This document shows, piece after piece, positions 52,150 through 62,133 of a stretch of 64,000 nucleotides of DNA (its first letter is position 1; every line of letters begins with the position of its first letter). Below the pieces are notes generated by a model. It was not told the DNA's origin and did not search any database. It saw only the letters and a list, made by a program, of their open reading frames with translations. The stretch comes from Terrimonas sp. (GTDB taxonomy: Bacteria; Bacteroidota; Bacteroidia; Chitinophagales; Chitinophagaceae): positions 581,282 through 645,281 of the forward strand of contig NZ_QCZJ01000001.1 of assembly GCF_003075435.1 (NCBI RefSeq). The letters are read 5' to 3'. Position numbers and translations under genes: made by a program.

Positions 52150-53040
52150 ATGACTTCAACAAGAAAATATATTCTTCCTTTTACAATACTGCTTCTTATA
52201 AGCACATTACCTTTTTGTAAAAAACAAACAGACAGCTATACGCCGGTTTCTTCCTCCACTTATTACCCTGCCGCAGTTGGAAAATATATACAATACAGGC
52301 TCGATTCTGTGGTATTCACCAACTTTGACCGCGACAGGGAAGTGCACAGTTACCAGGTAAAAGATTCTATTGACGCAGCTATAACTGATAACCTTGGCCG
52401 CCCGGGCTTCCGAATACGCCGGATGATAAGAGACCTCGATGGTACCACACCCTGGCAGGATAATGCCACTTTTATGGCTACCGTTTTGCCGAACTCAGTG
52501 GAATATGTTGAAAATAATCTCCGGTTCATAAAACTGGTTACACCTGTAAAAAATGATTATTACTGGGAAGGCAACAGCTATATATTTACGGGAACAACCG
52601 AAAACAGCAGCAGCACTTCCGAGTCTCCCTACGACTTTTATTTTAAATGGAACTATATTTATCAAAATGCGGAACAACCTTTCGTTGTAAATGGAACAAC
52701 GGTTGAAAATACAGTTACGGTTCTGCAACAGGATCAGTCAACCGGCAACCCGGTTGCATACCCTGCAAGTTATGCAGACAGTACTTATAGTGTAGAAGTA
52801 TATGGTAAAGATATTGGGCTTATATACAAAGATTTTATACACTGGGTATACGTGGTTGATCTTACACTGATGAACTGCAGAATGGTTATTCCCGGTGAAC
52901 CTGTAAATACACCCTGCCCGGTTGGATTAAACTGCGACTCTCTGGCGGCAACTAAAAACGGATACGCGATATGTGATACCATCACACCTTATTCCTACAA
53001 CGGATATGGTATTAAACTCACTATGATGGAGCATAATTAA
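52150..53040 (+). CDS. lipoprotein, partner of the T9SS subtilase
   Basis: A 296-aa lipoprotein (lipobox LPFC, Cys at about residue 23). Strand-rich mature part with no known domain (YYPAAVGKYIQYRLDSVVFT, FRIRRMIRDLDGTTPW, YKDFIHWVYVVDLTLMNCRM). Five bp upstream of the subtilase gene and in the same direction, so the two are co-expressed. It may help anchor or inhibit the protease at the surface; that is only inference from position. Two Cys pairs in the C-terminal third could form disulphides. Confidence 0.8.
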   Translation: MTSTRKYILPFTILLLISTLPFCKKQTDSYTPVSSSTYYPAAVGKYIQYRLDSVVFTNFDRDREVHSYQVKDSIDAAITDNLGRPGFRIRRMIRDLDGTTPWQDNATFMATVLPNSVEYVENNLRFIKLVTPVKNDYYWEGNSYIFTGTTENSSSTSESPYDFYFKWNYIYQNAEQPFVVNGTTVENTVTVLQQDQSTGNPVAYPASYADSTYSVEVYGKDIGLIYKDFIHWVYVVDLTLMNCRMVIPGEPVNTPCPVGLNCDSLAATKNGYAICDTITPYSYNGYGIKLTMMEHN

Positions 53041-53045
53041 ACCCC

Positions 53046-54734
53046 ATGAACAGAGTCATTATATTCCTTATCCTTTCACTATCGCTCCTTTCAGCAGGCG
53101 CACAGGCTCAGTTTTCAAAATACATTATTGTATTAAAAGATAAAAACAACAGCCCGTACTCACTGAACAATCCATCAGCCTATTTATCTGCCAAAGCAAT
53201 TGCAAGAAGAGAAAAACAAAATATCAGCATAGACAGTTCAGACCTTCCTGTTAACCCGGCCTACCTCGACAGTATCCGTAATGCCGGTACTGTAACTATT
53301 CTGAATGTATCAAAATGGCTGAACCAGGTGCTGATACAAACTTTGGATAATAATGCAATGAATAAGATCAGCCAGTTTTCTTTTGTAAAAAACACGGCAG
53401 GAATAGCGCCCAGGAAAAGTAGCAGTAAGTATGGAGAAAAAAACGACCTGCAGAAAACATCACCTGTTAAAAAAATAAATAAAATACAGGGTGGCGATAA
53501 TTACTATAATTACGGCAATTCTTATGCCCAGATCAATATACATGAGGGTGAATTTCTCCATAACAATAATTTCAGGGGAGAAGGAATGACAATTGCCGTG
53601 CTTGATGCAGGATTTTATCATTACGATACCAACCCGCTTTTTGATAGCGTGCGCATCAATAACCAGGTGCTGGGCACATGGGATTTTGTAGCAAATAAAA
53701 CCAGTGTAACCGAGGAAAATGCGCATGGTATGCTCTGCTTTTCAACCATAGCAGCCAATAAGCCCGGCGTAATGGTTGGCACAGCACCTAAAGCAAAATT
53801 TTATTTATTCAGAACAGAAGATGCAGCCACTGAATATCCTGTAGAAGAACAGCACTGGGTTGCGGCTGCAGAAATGGCCGATAGTCTTGGTGTTGACCTG
53901 ATAACAACTTCATTAGGTTATACTACATTCGATAATCCTGGGCTTGATTATACCTACGCCGATATGGATGGCAAAACTACCATTTGTGCAAGAGGCGCTG
54001 CATATGCTTTTAAAAAAGGAATGTTCATCAGTGCAAGCGCAGGTAACTCCGGCAATAGTTCCTGGCATTATTTAGCCACACCTGCTGATGGAGAAAACGT
54101 ATTGGCTGTCGGATCAGTAAATGCTTCAGGCAATGCATCAGATTTTTCCAGCTACGGACCATCTTCAGATGGCAGGGTAAAACCTGATGTTGTTTCTGTT
54201 GGTTCAAATACAGTAGTAGCAGGCTTAGATGGCAATCCTACCAATGCATACAGCGGCACTTCATTATCCAATCCCAATTTTGCAGGATTGGTAACCTGCC
54301 TCTGGCAGGCATTTCCCGAACGTACAAACTTTGAAATATTGGAAGCTGTAAGAAAAAGCTCGAATCAATATAATAACCCTGATGACAAGAAAGGATATGG
54401 CATACCCAATATGCATGTTGCATACACACTTTTGCAGAACAAAAGAGATGAAGAAACCAACAAACGCATATTAGGTAGTGAATGGATCAAAGCATATCCT
54501 GTTCCTTTTACTTCTGCATTTAATATCATAGTAAATCCTCCCCAAACATCAAGATCAACATTGGTTTTATATGATGCCGGAGGAAAAAGAGTATTGGTAA
54601 AATATGTTGATGTGCAATCAGGTGTTTATCAGCAACTATCATTTAATGCCCTTACTTCATTAGCGCCGGGAGTATATTGGCTAACGTATAATGATGGAAA
54701 GAACCAGAAATTGATCAGGCTGGTGAAACAGTAA
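53046..54734 (+). CDS. S8 subtilase with type IX secretion sorting domain
   Basis: A 562-aa secreted protease. Signal peptide LSLSLLSAGAQAQ (about residues 10-22), propeptide to about 150, then the S8 domain: Asp187 (AVLDAGFYHYD), His227 (ENAHGML), Asn334 (SAGNSGN) and Ser406 (YSGTSLSNP). The last about 80 residues (KAYPVPFTSAFNIIVNP...SLAPGVYWLTYNDGKNQKLIRLVKQ) are a T9SS type A sorting domain, so it is moved across the outer membrane by the type IX system. Second protease of S8 type in the window, unlike the cytoplasmic caspase fusion. Confidence 0.95.
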   Translation: MNRVIIFLILSLSLLSAGAQAQFSKYIIVLKDKNNSPYSLNNPSAYLSAKAIARREKQNISIDSSDLPVNPAYLDSIRNAGTVTILNVSKWLNQVLIQTLDNNAMNKISQFSFVKNTAGIAPRKSSSKYGEKNDLQKTSPVKKINKIQGGDNYYNYGNSYAQINIHEGEFLHNNNFRGEGMTIAVLDAGFYHYDTNPLFDSVRINNQVLGTWDFVANKTSVTEENAHGMLCFSTIAANKPGVMVGTAPKAKFYLFRTEDAATEYPVEEQHWVAAAEMADSLGVDLITTSLGYTTFDNPGLDYTYADMDGKTTICARGAAYAFKKGMFISASAGNSGNSSWHYLATPADGENVLAVGSVNASGNASDFSSYGPSSDGRVKPDVVSVGSNTVVAGLDGNPTNAYSGTSLSNPNFAGLVTCLWQAFPERTNFEILEAVRKSSNQYNNPDDKKGYGIPNMHVAYTLLQNKRDEETNKRILGSEWIKAYPVPFTSAFNIIVNPPQTSRSTLVLYDAGGKRVLVKYVDVQSGVYQQLSFNALTSLAPGVYWLTYNDGKNQKLIRLVKQ

Positions 54735-55057
54735 TATCATTCTTGAGTATCATGAATCCTGAGGCAGTAAATATTTAACGCCTCTGCGGGGAGAGAAAAG
54801 TAATTTTTTCCTCCCGGCAGGCAATGTGATTAAGGTTAAGCTGCCGGATGACTATTTTGCTGATAGGGCATACCTCCGGTAAAAGGGATAGATGAACAAT
54901 GATATGAAGCTGGCAGATCTCCCAAGCAATATTTTGCCTTGAGCTGACTAGTATCATGTCAACTAAAAAATATCGGTACGTCGTCGATAAACATGAGACC
55001 TGAGATTAGCTTTCACGCCTCACATATCACGTTTGATATAACACTAGATCACTCCCT

Positions 55058-55116
55058 TGAGGCAATCAACAACTTCATCTTAAACAATGCTATGCCTTCT
55101 TAAGGATACAACATTG
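55058..55116 (-). repeat. interspersed 58-bp repeat, copy B
   Basis: Reverse-complement partner of 14894-14951, in the 5' region of rpe. Confidence 0.75.
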
Positions 55117-55152
55117 ATTCACTATTGCCGATTGTCATTCCTCCTTTTCCAT

Positions 55153-55160
55153 TATCTTCG
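55153..55160 (+). promoter_or_regulatory. -7-like promoter box of rpe
   Basis: TATCTTCG, 5 nt before the ATG. The same word and placing as for trpS suggest a leaderless mRNA. Confidence 0.5.
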
Positions 55161-55165
55161 CTATC

Positions 55166-55813
55166 ATGGCAATTATAGCACCTTCTTTATTAGGATGTAA
55201 TTTTCTGAAACTACAGGATGAATGTGATATGGTGAATAAAAGTGAAGCTGATTGGTTTCACCTGGATGTAATGGACGGATGTTTTGTTCCCAATATCAGC
55301 TTTGGTATGCCTATAATAGCAAAAGTAAGAGAGGCTACCACAAAGCCTCTTGACGTACACCTGATGATTGAAGAGCCAGGCAGATATGCTGCAGATTTCA
55401 AATTGGCCGGCGCCGATCATCTTATCGTACATTATGAGGCATGCCCGCACCTTCACCGTAATATTCAACAAATAAAAAACCTGGGTATGAAAGCAGGAGT
55501 TGCCATTAACCCGCATACCCCGGTGCAGTTTCTGCAGGACATATTGCATGATTTAGACATAGTACTGATCATGAGTGTTAACCCTGGCTTTGGCGGGCAG
55601 GAATTTATTGATCATTCATTATTAAAAATAAGCATACTCCGGCAACGTATAGACGAAATGGAACTAAAAACCATTATAGAAGTGGATGGCGGCATTACAT
55701 TAGCAAATGCTCCTGCAATAATAGAAGCAGGCGCCCATTCACTTGTTATTGGTACCTCTATATTTAAGTCGCCAGATCCTGTAAACCTGATAAAACAGTT
55801 AAAGCATATATAA
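55166..55813 (+). CDS. rpe: ribulose-phosphate 3-epimerase
   Basis: Interconverts ribulose-5-P and xylulose-5-P in the pentose phosphate pathway. The 215-aa TIM barrel shows ADWFHLDVMDGCFVPNISFG (metal-binding His and Asp), LDVHLMIEEPGRY, VHYEA, MSVNPGFGGQEF and IIEVDGGI (second Asp). All catalytic positions are in place. Start fixed by the promoter box 5 nt upstream. Single gene. Confidence 0.96.
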   Translation: MAIIAPSLLGCNFLKLQDECDMVNKSEADWFHLDVMDGCFVPNISFGMPIIAKVREATTKPLDVHLMIEEPGRYAADFKLAGADHLIVHYEACPHLHRNIQQIKNLGMKAGVAINPHTPVQFLQDILHDLDIVLIMSVNPGFGGQEFIDHSLLKISILRQRIDEMELKTIIEVDGGITLANAPAIIEAGAHSLVIGTSIFKSPDPVNLIKQLKHI

Positions 55814-56024
55814 ATTACTGATCCTTAGCAATAAATATGCTTATCCTCCTTTCATATCTTTTCTTTGTATTGTAGTACTTATTAAGACGATTACATAGTG
55901 CTTTTAACTTTTCGATTAGCATACGGTAATCCACGACGGAAAAATAACAAAAGTTATAATAATGCCCGATTGAACCCGTTTAATATTTGATAATTCCATT
56001 TTATCGAATTTAATTTCTACCCCC

Positions 56025-56675
56025 GTGAAAAAAGTATCATTAATTGAACCTGTAACTATGGAGAAAGTAATCGCTATTTGCCAGCAATACGCTCCCCTTG
56101 ACGAAGCAGGACAGCAAGCCCTGCGCAGCATTATTACATTAAAAGAATATCGTAAAAATGATTATGTTTTTGAACAGGATCAATTTTGCGGTGACCTTTT
56201 TGTTATTGTAAAAGGCTCATACCGCCTTTACCACAAAACAGCACAGAAGGAGCATACTACGTGGCTGGGCTATGATAGTCACATTATATCTTCTTTGCAC
56301 AGCCTGTTGCTGAACACACCGGCAAGAGAAACAATGCACATTCTTGAAGAAACAGTAATAGGTGTAATTCCTTACCAGGAACTATTAAACCTGAGCCGCG
56401 AATATGCAAGCATTGATACATTGCACCGCACCATTATGAGCATCTTCATAATGGAAATGCAGGAAAATCTTTTTGCAACAAGATTTATGGAAGCGGCAGA
56501 CCGCTATCATTATTTCACTCAAAAGCAACCGGAAGCATTACAGCGTATTCCTTTAACATACCTGGCTTCTTTCCTCGGCATTACCAAAGAAAGCTTAAGC
56601 CGCATTCGCTCAGGCTTCAGACATCGCGATGCAAATTTCGGATTGAATAACTCTTACCTGCGAAACGCGTCTTAA
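56025..56675 (+). CDS. Crp/Fnr-family transcriptional regulator
   Basis: A 216-aa regulator with a cNMP-binding beta-barrel (residues about 22-125: LKEYRKNDYVFEQDQFCGDLFVIVKGSYRLYHKT) and a short winged HTH at the end (IPLTYLASFLGITKESLSRIRSG). GTG 56025 or ATG 56058 (MEKVIAICQQ) may be the start; the latter fits Bacteroidota relatives better. The next gene is a TonB-dependent receptor 235 bp away, a usual target of such regulators, but a direct link is not shown. Confidence 0.9.
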   Translation: MKKVSLIEPVTMEKVIAICQQYAPLDEAGQQALRSIITLKEYRKNDYVFEQDQFCGDLFVIVKGSYRLYHKTAQKEHTTWLGYDSHIISSLHSLLLNTPARETMHILEETVIGVIPYQELLNLSREYASIDTLHRTIMSIFIMEMQENLFATRFMEAADRYHYFTQKQPEALQRIPLTYLASFLGITKESLSRIRSGFRHRDANFGLNNSYLRNAS

Positions 56676-56910
56676 AAATTCTTGTGTAGCTTTTTTGCTC
56701 AATTCTTATATACATTATTGCCAGTTCTTAACGGACTGGCAATTTGTTTTAGGATGGTGTATCGGAAAAGCAATAAACATAATACATATCACGCACAACG
56801 CTTCTTTCTCACGCCCTGCAGCACCTGTCATACCTTCCAAACAAAATCTTCTTAAAATTTTAAATTTAGCTAACAATTGTTAACTTGTATTACTAAAACA
56901 TTTGCTTGTT

Positions 56911-59829
56911 ATGAAAATACTAACCCTAAGAACTGCGATAGCTTTATTACTATCATACTTTACGGTTTCACTGTATGCACAGAATACCATTATTTCCGGG
57001 ACTGTTAAAAACAATGTTGATCATTTAACTGTAAGTTCAGTATCTGTTACCATTAAGGGTACAACTGAAGGAACATTTACTGATCCAAGAGGAAATTTCA
57101 GGATATCTACAGCCCGGGCTCTACCCCTTACCATTGTACTTTCTTCTGTTGGTTTTGAAACAAAAGAGGTAGAAGTATCCGGCACTTCCGAAAATCTTGA
57201 AATAGAACTAACGCCAACAGCTACCCTGGGAGAAGAAGTGGTGGTAGCAGCAACACGTTCTGCTACCAGAGTAATGGAATCTCCTGTTTCCATTGAACGG
57301 TTAAGCGCTAATAATATCCGCACAAGCCCGGCAACCAGTTACTACGACATGGTTGGTCAGCTGAAAGGCGTAGATATTACAACTTCATCACTCACATTTA
57401 AAACACCAAGCACAAGAGGATTTAATTTCTCCGGTAACACAAGATTTAATCAGCTGGTTGATGGTATGGATAACCAGGCGCCCGGCTTAAATTTTTCACT
57501 TGGGAGCTTTGTTGGACTTACCGAACTGGATGTAGATAATATGGAGCTGCTGCCAGGCGCATCATCTGCATTGTATGGGCAGGGTGGTATAAATGGTACA
57601 TTGCTCATCAATAGTAAAGATCCGTTTAAATACCAGGGACTGAGCTTCCAGATCAAAACAGGAATGAATCATATTGCAAGCCCGCAACGCGAGGACCCAG
57701 GCTGGTACAACGACTGGTCAGCACGCTGGGCAAAGGCTTTCAACAATAAGTTTGCTTTTAAGATAGGGTTTCAGCTATTGCAGGCTAAAGACTGGATTGC
57801 CAACAGCACGGTGGATTACAACAGGCATACAAGAACAACCAGCAATGGCACCCGTCAATCCGACCCCAACTATGACGGCGTAAATGTATATGGTGATGAA
57901 ACCAACATGCAGGATAATGGCTATACTATGCAGAGCCTTGCGCAACTGGTACAATATCAAACCCAGCAGGGTATATTACAAGCTACAGGCGGAACATTGG
58001 ATATTTTACAAACCATGAATGCCGCGCTGCCTGCTAATGCTACGTCCCAGCAAATCGGTGCATTTATAGGAAGTCTCCCTGCTGCATTGCAACCATCTGT
58101 AACCAATCTTGTACCTTTTTATTTTGGGTTAAGAAATGATGTAATACCTGCTGCCAGTGCATCACGTACGGGTTATGCAGAAAGTGATATGGTTAACCCC
58201 AATACCGTTAACTTCAAATTATCAGGAAGCCTGCATTACAAATTCAACTCAAGACTTGAAGCAGTTTTTGCCGGTTATTATGGCACAGGCAATACAGTGT
58301 ATACAGGCAGTGACAGGTATTCATTAAAAAATGCTAAAATAGGGCAATATAAATTAGAATTAAAAAGCAATAGCTGGTTCTTACGTGGTTATACAACCCA
58401 GGAAAATGCAGGCGAAGCATACAATGCCACCATCACAGCGCGCAGGTTGAATGAGGCATGGAAATCGAGCACAACATGGTTTCCTCAATATGTAGCTGCA
58501 TATTCGCAGGCAAAGCTTTCCGGCGCAGATGACGCTACGGCACATAATGCCGCCCGTGCTTTTGCTGACCAGGGAAGGCCTGCTGCCGGCTCTTCTGAAT
58601 TTAAATCATTATTTGACCAGGTAAGAACAACACCAATACCTGCCGGCGGTTTGTTTTTAGACAGAAGTGATCTGTGGGTTGCAGAAGGGCAATATAACTT
58701 TAAAGAAGTAATTCCATTTGTTGAATTGATCGTTGGCGCATCATGGAAACAATACAGCCTTAATTCGCAGGGAACACTTTTTATTGATTATGACGGAAGA
58801 ATTAAAATAAATGAATACGGCGCTTACGGACAACTTACTAAAAAACTTTTTAACGAACGCCTTACTTTAAGCGTATCAGGCAGGTACGACAAAAATGACA
58901 ATTTTAAAGGACGTTTCACCCCAAGAGCCACTGCATTGGTTAAGCTAGCGCAGGATCACAATATCCGACTCAGCTATCAAACAGCATATCGTTTTCCTTC
59001 AACACAGCAGCAATACATCAATCTTGAAATTGGTGGCGGGCAATTTCTTGTGGGAGGATTACCCTGGATACTCAATTCAAGCCTTCCCGGCGGTAAAGCC
59101 GGCCCGGGTTTAGGCAGCGGCACTGTATTCAGATTAAATAATGCCACCCAGCCTATAGGCAGCTATCAATACAGGGAGCTTAAACCGGAAAGTGTAACAT
59201 CTTATGAAATAGGATATAAAGGGTTGATCGCAAAAAAATTAATGATTGATGTTTATTATTACACCGGTGAATATCAGAATTTTTTAGGCCGCACATTGGT
59301 AGGCAAACAAATGTCGTTAACACAAACACAGATATATTCCATAGTAGAAAATGCGGCTACCATGTCATCTCAAACTGATGGTTCAGTAAAGGTTGATCCC
59401 ATAAAAGTAAAAACATCAGGTTATGGCATAGGACTTGATTACAGGCTCACCAGCGGGCTTTCATTCTTTATAAATTATTACCATGATAAGCTGGAAGATG
59501 TTCCTTCAGATTTTTATGCCCAGTTTAACACGCCTAAGCATCGTACCAACTTCGGGCTTGGACATGCAGGTTTTGGAAAAGACAAACGTGTAGTATTTAA
59601 TGTAACCGGTCGCTGGCAGTCGGCTTTTATGTGGGATGCTGATTTTGCTACAGGAGAAGTGCCGGCATTCTTTACATTAGATGCTATGATCGGGTATAAA
59701 TATCCTGCCATCAATTCATTGGTTAAATTAGGTGCAACTAACCTGCTGAACAAATATTATATGAACGCTTATGGAAATCCGCAAATCGGCGGTCTTTATT
59801 ATATAAGCTTTGCCTATAACATTTTTTAG
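56911..59829 (+). CDS. TonB-dependent outer-membrane receptor
   Basis: A 972-aa outer-membrane transporter from ATG 56911 (TTG 56902 would add three residues). Signal peptide LLLSYFTVSLYAQ, then a carboxypeptidase-regulatory-like domain (TIISGTVKNNVDHLTVSSVS..., about 25-105), a plug (EEVVVAATRSATRVMESPVSIERL, DMVGQLKGVDITTSS), and a 22-strand barrel ending with a C-terminal aromatic (YYISFAYNIF). There is no SusD partner, so it is a stand-alone receptor rather than a SusC. The plug begins with a TonB-box-like ATLGEEVVVAA. Substrate unknown; the upstream Crp-like regulator may control it. Confidence 0.94.
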   Translation: MKILTLRTAIALLLSYFTVSLYAQNTIISGTVKNNVDHLTVSSVSVTIKGTTEGTFTDPRGNFRISTARALPLTIVLSSVGFETKEVEVSGTSENLEIELTPTATLGEEVVVAATRSATRVMESPVSIERLSANNIRTSPATSYYDMVGQLKGVDITTSSLTFKTPSTRGFNFSGNTRFNQLVDGMDNQAPGLNFSLGSFVGLTELDVDNMELLPGASSALYGQGGINGTLLINSKDPFKYQGLSFQIKTGMNHIASPQREDPGWYNDWSARWAKAFNNKFAFKIGFQLLQAKDWIANSTVDYNRHTRTTSNGTRQSDPNYDGVNVYGDETNMQDNGYTMQSLAQLVQYQTQQGILQATGGTLDILQTMNAALPANATSQQIGAFIGSLPAALQPSVTNLVPFYFGLRNDVIPAASASRTGYAESDMVNPNTVNFKLSGSLHYKFNSRLEAVFAGYYGTGNTVYTGSDRYSLKNAKIGQYKLELKSNSWFLRGYTTQENAGEAYNATITARRLNEAWKSSTTWFPQYVAAYSQAKLSGADDATAHNAARAFADQGRPAAGSSEFKSLFDQVRTTPIPAGGLFLDRSDLWVAEGQYNFKEVIPFVELIVGASWKQYSLNSQGTLFIDYDGRIKINEYGAYGQLTKKLFNERLTLSVSGRYDKNDNFKGRFTPRATALVKLAQDHNIRLSYQTAYRFPSTQQQYINLEIGGGQFLVGGLPWILNSSLPGGKAGPGLGSGTVFRLNNATQPIGSYQYRELKPESVTSYEIGYKGLIAKKLMIDVYYYTGEYQNFLGRTLVGKQMSLTQTQIYSIVENAATMSSQTDGSVKVDPIKVKTSGYGIGLDYRLTSGLSFFINYYHDKLEDVPSDFYAQFNTPKHRTNFGLGHAGFGKDKRVVFNVTGRWQSAFMWDADFATGEVPAFFTLDAMIGYKYPAINSLVKLGATNLLNKYYMNAYGNPQIGGLYYISFAYNIF

Positions 59830-59856
59830 CCGTTGATCATTTATAAAAAGCACTTG

Positions 59857-59894
59857 AAAAAATGCTGTCTGTACAGGGCAGCATTTTTGTTTTT
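59857..59894 (+). terminator. terminator of the TonB-dependent receptor gene
   Basis: AAAAATGCTGTC / GGCAGCATTTTT stem with a 6-nt loop, followed by TTTTGTTTTT. Also rich in A on the left, so it may act on the convergent lactonase gene. Confidence 0.85.
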
Positions 59895-59937
59895 CACGTA
59901 GCGTTCATAATGTCTTTCCGGTAGGCACGGTTCAATT

Positions 59938-61071
59938 CTATTTAACACTTATCCATTTAAGACACACAGGATTCCCTACTGAAATTCGTTTACCCGTACT
60001 TGTGAGCAACCCGGTTTTTCTATTTCTTCTGAAAATAACGACATCATCACTCTTTTGGTTTGCCACCAATAAAAACTTACCGGAGGGATCAATGGTAAAA
60101 TTGCGTGGAAAATCACCAAGGGCTTTTTGATGTCCTATAAGGGTAAGTCTTCCATCTTGTTGATTAATTTTATATAGGGCGATTGTATTAAACCCGCCAC
60201 GGTTGGACGCATATAAGAATTTACCGTCGTCAGATACATGTATATCTGCACTGCCTACAAAACCTGTATCTGTTTTTTGTACCGACTTAATATGCTGGAT
60301 AGCTTTAAACTTTCCACCGGCATAGTCATAAGCATTAACTGCACCGCCCATTTCTTCTATTATATAAGCATATTTATTATTTGGATGAAATGTGATATGC
60401 CTGGGTCCCCCGCCATCATTAATTTTAATAAAGGGTTGTTCTCCGGGCGTAAGACTTCCATTGGCAGCGTCAAATGCGTAAACCATTACTTTATCAATGC
60501 CAAGATCAGGAACAAACAGCCATTTATTATCGCTGGAAATATATGTGCAATGAACATGTGGTTTTTCCTGCCTGCTCTTATTCACACCAGAACCCTCATG
60601 CTTAATGGTAGTTGCAGCTTCACCTATATTTCCTGACGCATCAACAGGAAGAACTGACAATGTACCGCTGCTATAGTTGGCTACAAATAGCCATCTGCCG
60701 GTTTTATCAAGATCAATATAACAGGGAGCATCGCCAACGGTGTACTGCTTATTGATCGCGGTAAGTACTCCTGTGCTTTTATCAAAAGCAAACGAACTCA
60801 CTTCTCCCCCATTATCCTTATTGCCATTTTCATTTACAGCATATACAAATTTTTCATCGGCAGATATGGCTACAAAAGAAGGATTAGATGTTTTTACATG
60901 GCTTACTTCTTTATATGTTCCGCTATTGCTGTTAAAAAGATAAACATATATTCCCTCGCTCTTTCCCGAAGTGTATGTGCCGGTTATCAGGTAATGCAGC
61001 GAATCCTGTTGTGCCATGCCAATAGTTAAAAGTGATAAGCCAAATAAAAGCAACGATATTTTCCTGTACAT
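59938..61071 (-). CDS. exported lactonase-family beta-propeller (6-phosphogluconolactonase-like)
   Basis: A 377-aa protein with a signal peptide (LLFGLSLLTIGMAQQ) and a seven-bladed propeller of the YbhE/carboxymuconate-cyclase type. Blades start with VAISADEKFVYAVNENG, YIDLDKTGRWLFVANYSSGTL, HCTYISSDNKWLFVPDLGID, HITFHPNNKYAYIIEEMGG, and NFTIDPSGKFLLVANQKSDDV. Because it is exported, it cannot be the cytoplasmic Pgl; it more likely opens a lactone on the cell surface. It is 4 bp from purC in the same direction, probably by chance of operon layout. Confidence 0.88.
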   Translation of the reverse strand: MYRKISLLLFGLSLLTIGMAQQDSLHYLITGTYTSGKSEGIYVYLFNSNSGTYKEVSHVKTSNPSFVAISADEKFVYAVNENGNKDNGGEVSSFAFDKSTGVLTAINKQYTVGDAPCYIDLDKTGRWLFVANYSSGTLSVLPVDASGNIGEAATTIKHEGSGVNKSRQEKPHVHCTYISSDNKWLFVPDLGIDKVMVYAFDAANGSLTPGEQPFIKINDGGGPRHITFHPNNKYAYIIEEMGGAVNAYDYAGGKFKAIQHIKSVQKTDTGFVGSADIHVSDDGKFLYASNRGGFNTIALYKINQQDGRLTLIGHQKALGDFPRNFTIDPSGKFLLVANQKSDDVVIFRRNRKTGLLTSTGKRISVGNPVCLKWISVK

Positions 61072-61074
61072 ATA

Positions 61075-62007
61075 CTATATTATGTTCAATGATTGTAAAG
61101 CACTATTGATACGGTTAATCGTTTCCTCGTCACTGAATGTCTCAGGTTGAAATTTTTCACCTGTTACTTTCTCATACAATTCAATATACCGCCTGCTTAT
61201 TGTGTTTACCCATTCATCACTCATTTCAGGAACAGTTTGTCCTTCTTTACCCATAAAATTATTTTCAATCAACCACTCACGCACAAATTCTTTGCTCAAC
61301 TGCTTTTGCCGCTCTCCGGTTTTTTGTCTTTCATCAAAACCATCTGCGTAAAAATAGCGGGACGAATCCGGGGTATGTATTTCATCCATCAGGTAGATCG
61401 TATCTCCTATTTTCCCGAACTCATATTTTGTATCAGCCAGTATCAGCCCGTGTTTAGCAGCTATGCTTTGTCCACGCTCAAATAATTTTAATGTACAGGA
61501 AGATAATGTCTCCCATTCTTTTGCTGTTGCTAACCCTTTTGCAATAATTTCTTCTTTGGAGATATCTTCATCGTGTCCTTGTTCTGCCTTTGTAGCGGGC
61601 GTAATGACAGGCTGAGGGAATGCATCATTTTCTTTTAACCCTTCAGGCATGGTAACGCCACACAAGGTTCTCTTACCGCTGCTGTACGTTCTCCAGGCAT
61701 GCCCTACAAGATGTCCTCTCACCACCATCTCCAGTTTAAAAGGAATACATTTTTTACCAATAGAAGCGTTGGGTGCAGGAGTAGATAATAGCCAGTTGGG
61801 GCAAATATCGACAGTTGCTTTTAACATCTTTGCCGCTATCTGGTTTAATACCTGTCCCTTAAATGGTATTGGCCTGGGAAGAATTACATCAAATGCAGAT
61901 ATCCTGTCACTGGCAATCATTACCAGGTAATCCTCATTAATGGTATATACATCTCTTACTTTGCCTTTGTAGAAAGCTGTTTGATTTGGAAAGATAGAAT
62001 TATTCAT
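61075..62007 (-). CDS. purC: phosphoribosylaminoimidazole-succinocarboxamide synthase
   Basis: SAICAR synthase, ATP-dependent step 7 of purine synthesis. The 310-aa form is the longer one (as in Bacteroidota and yeast). [65 protein letters not shown] and the C-terminal [21 protein letters not shown] are family segments. A -7-like TAAATTTG lies about 30 nt upstream (62038-62045). The same operon contains the lactonase; purL is 48 kb away, so the purine genes are dispersed. Confidence 0.97.
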   Translation of the reverse strand: MNNSIFPNQTAFYKGKVRDVYTINEDYLVMIASDRISAFDVILPRPIPFKGQVLNQIAAKMLKATVDICPNWLLSTPAPNASIGKKCIPFKLEMVVRGHLVGHAWRTYSSGKRTLCGVTMPEGLKENDAFPQPVITPATKAEQGHDEDISKEEIIAKGLATAKEWETLSSCTLKLFERGQSIAAKHGLILADTKYEFGKIGDTIYLMDEIHTPDSSRYFYADGFDERQKTGERQKQLSKEFVREWLIENNFMGKEGQTVPEMSDEWVNTISRRYIELYEKVTGEKFQPETFSDEETINRINSALQSLNII

Positions 62008-62037
62008 ACGCTAAAATAAATCCATGAAATGATTTGG

Positions 62038-62045
62038 CAAATTTA
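62038..62045 (-). promoter_or_regulatory. -7 promoter box of purC
   Basis: Minus strand TAAATTTG; leaves a leader of about 30 nt. Confidence 0.5.
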
Positions 62046-62133
62046 ATAGCGTATTATGAAAGATGCAGAAGATTTACGATGAGCTTATATACTTTTTTAA
62101 CACCCGCAAAATAAAAGCGATGGATGTGGCATC

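Larger units (their letters stand above)
54735..55165. other. 431-bp intergenic region
   Basis: No gene. Holds the inverted copy of the 58-bp repeat (55058-55116) and the rpe promoter. A palindromic stretch CACATATCACGTTTGATATAAC (about 55020-55041) is the only other structure noted. Confidence 0.55.
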
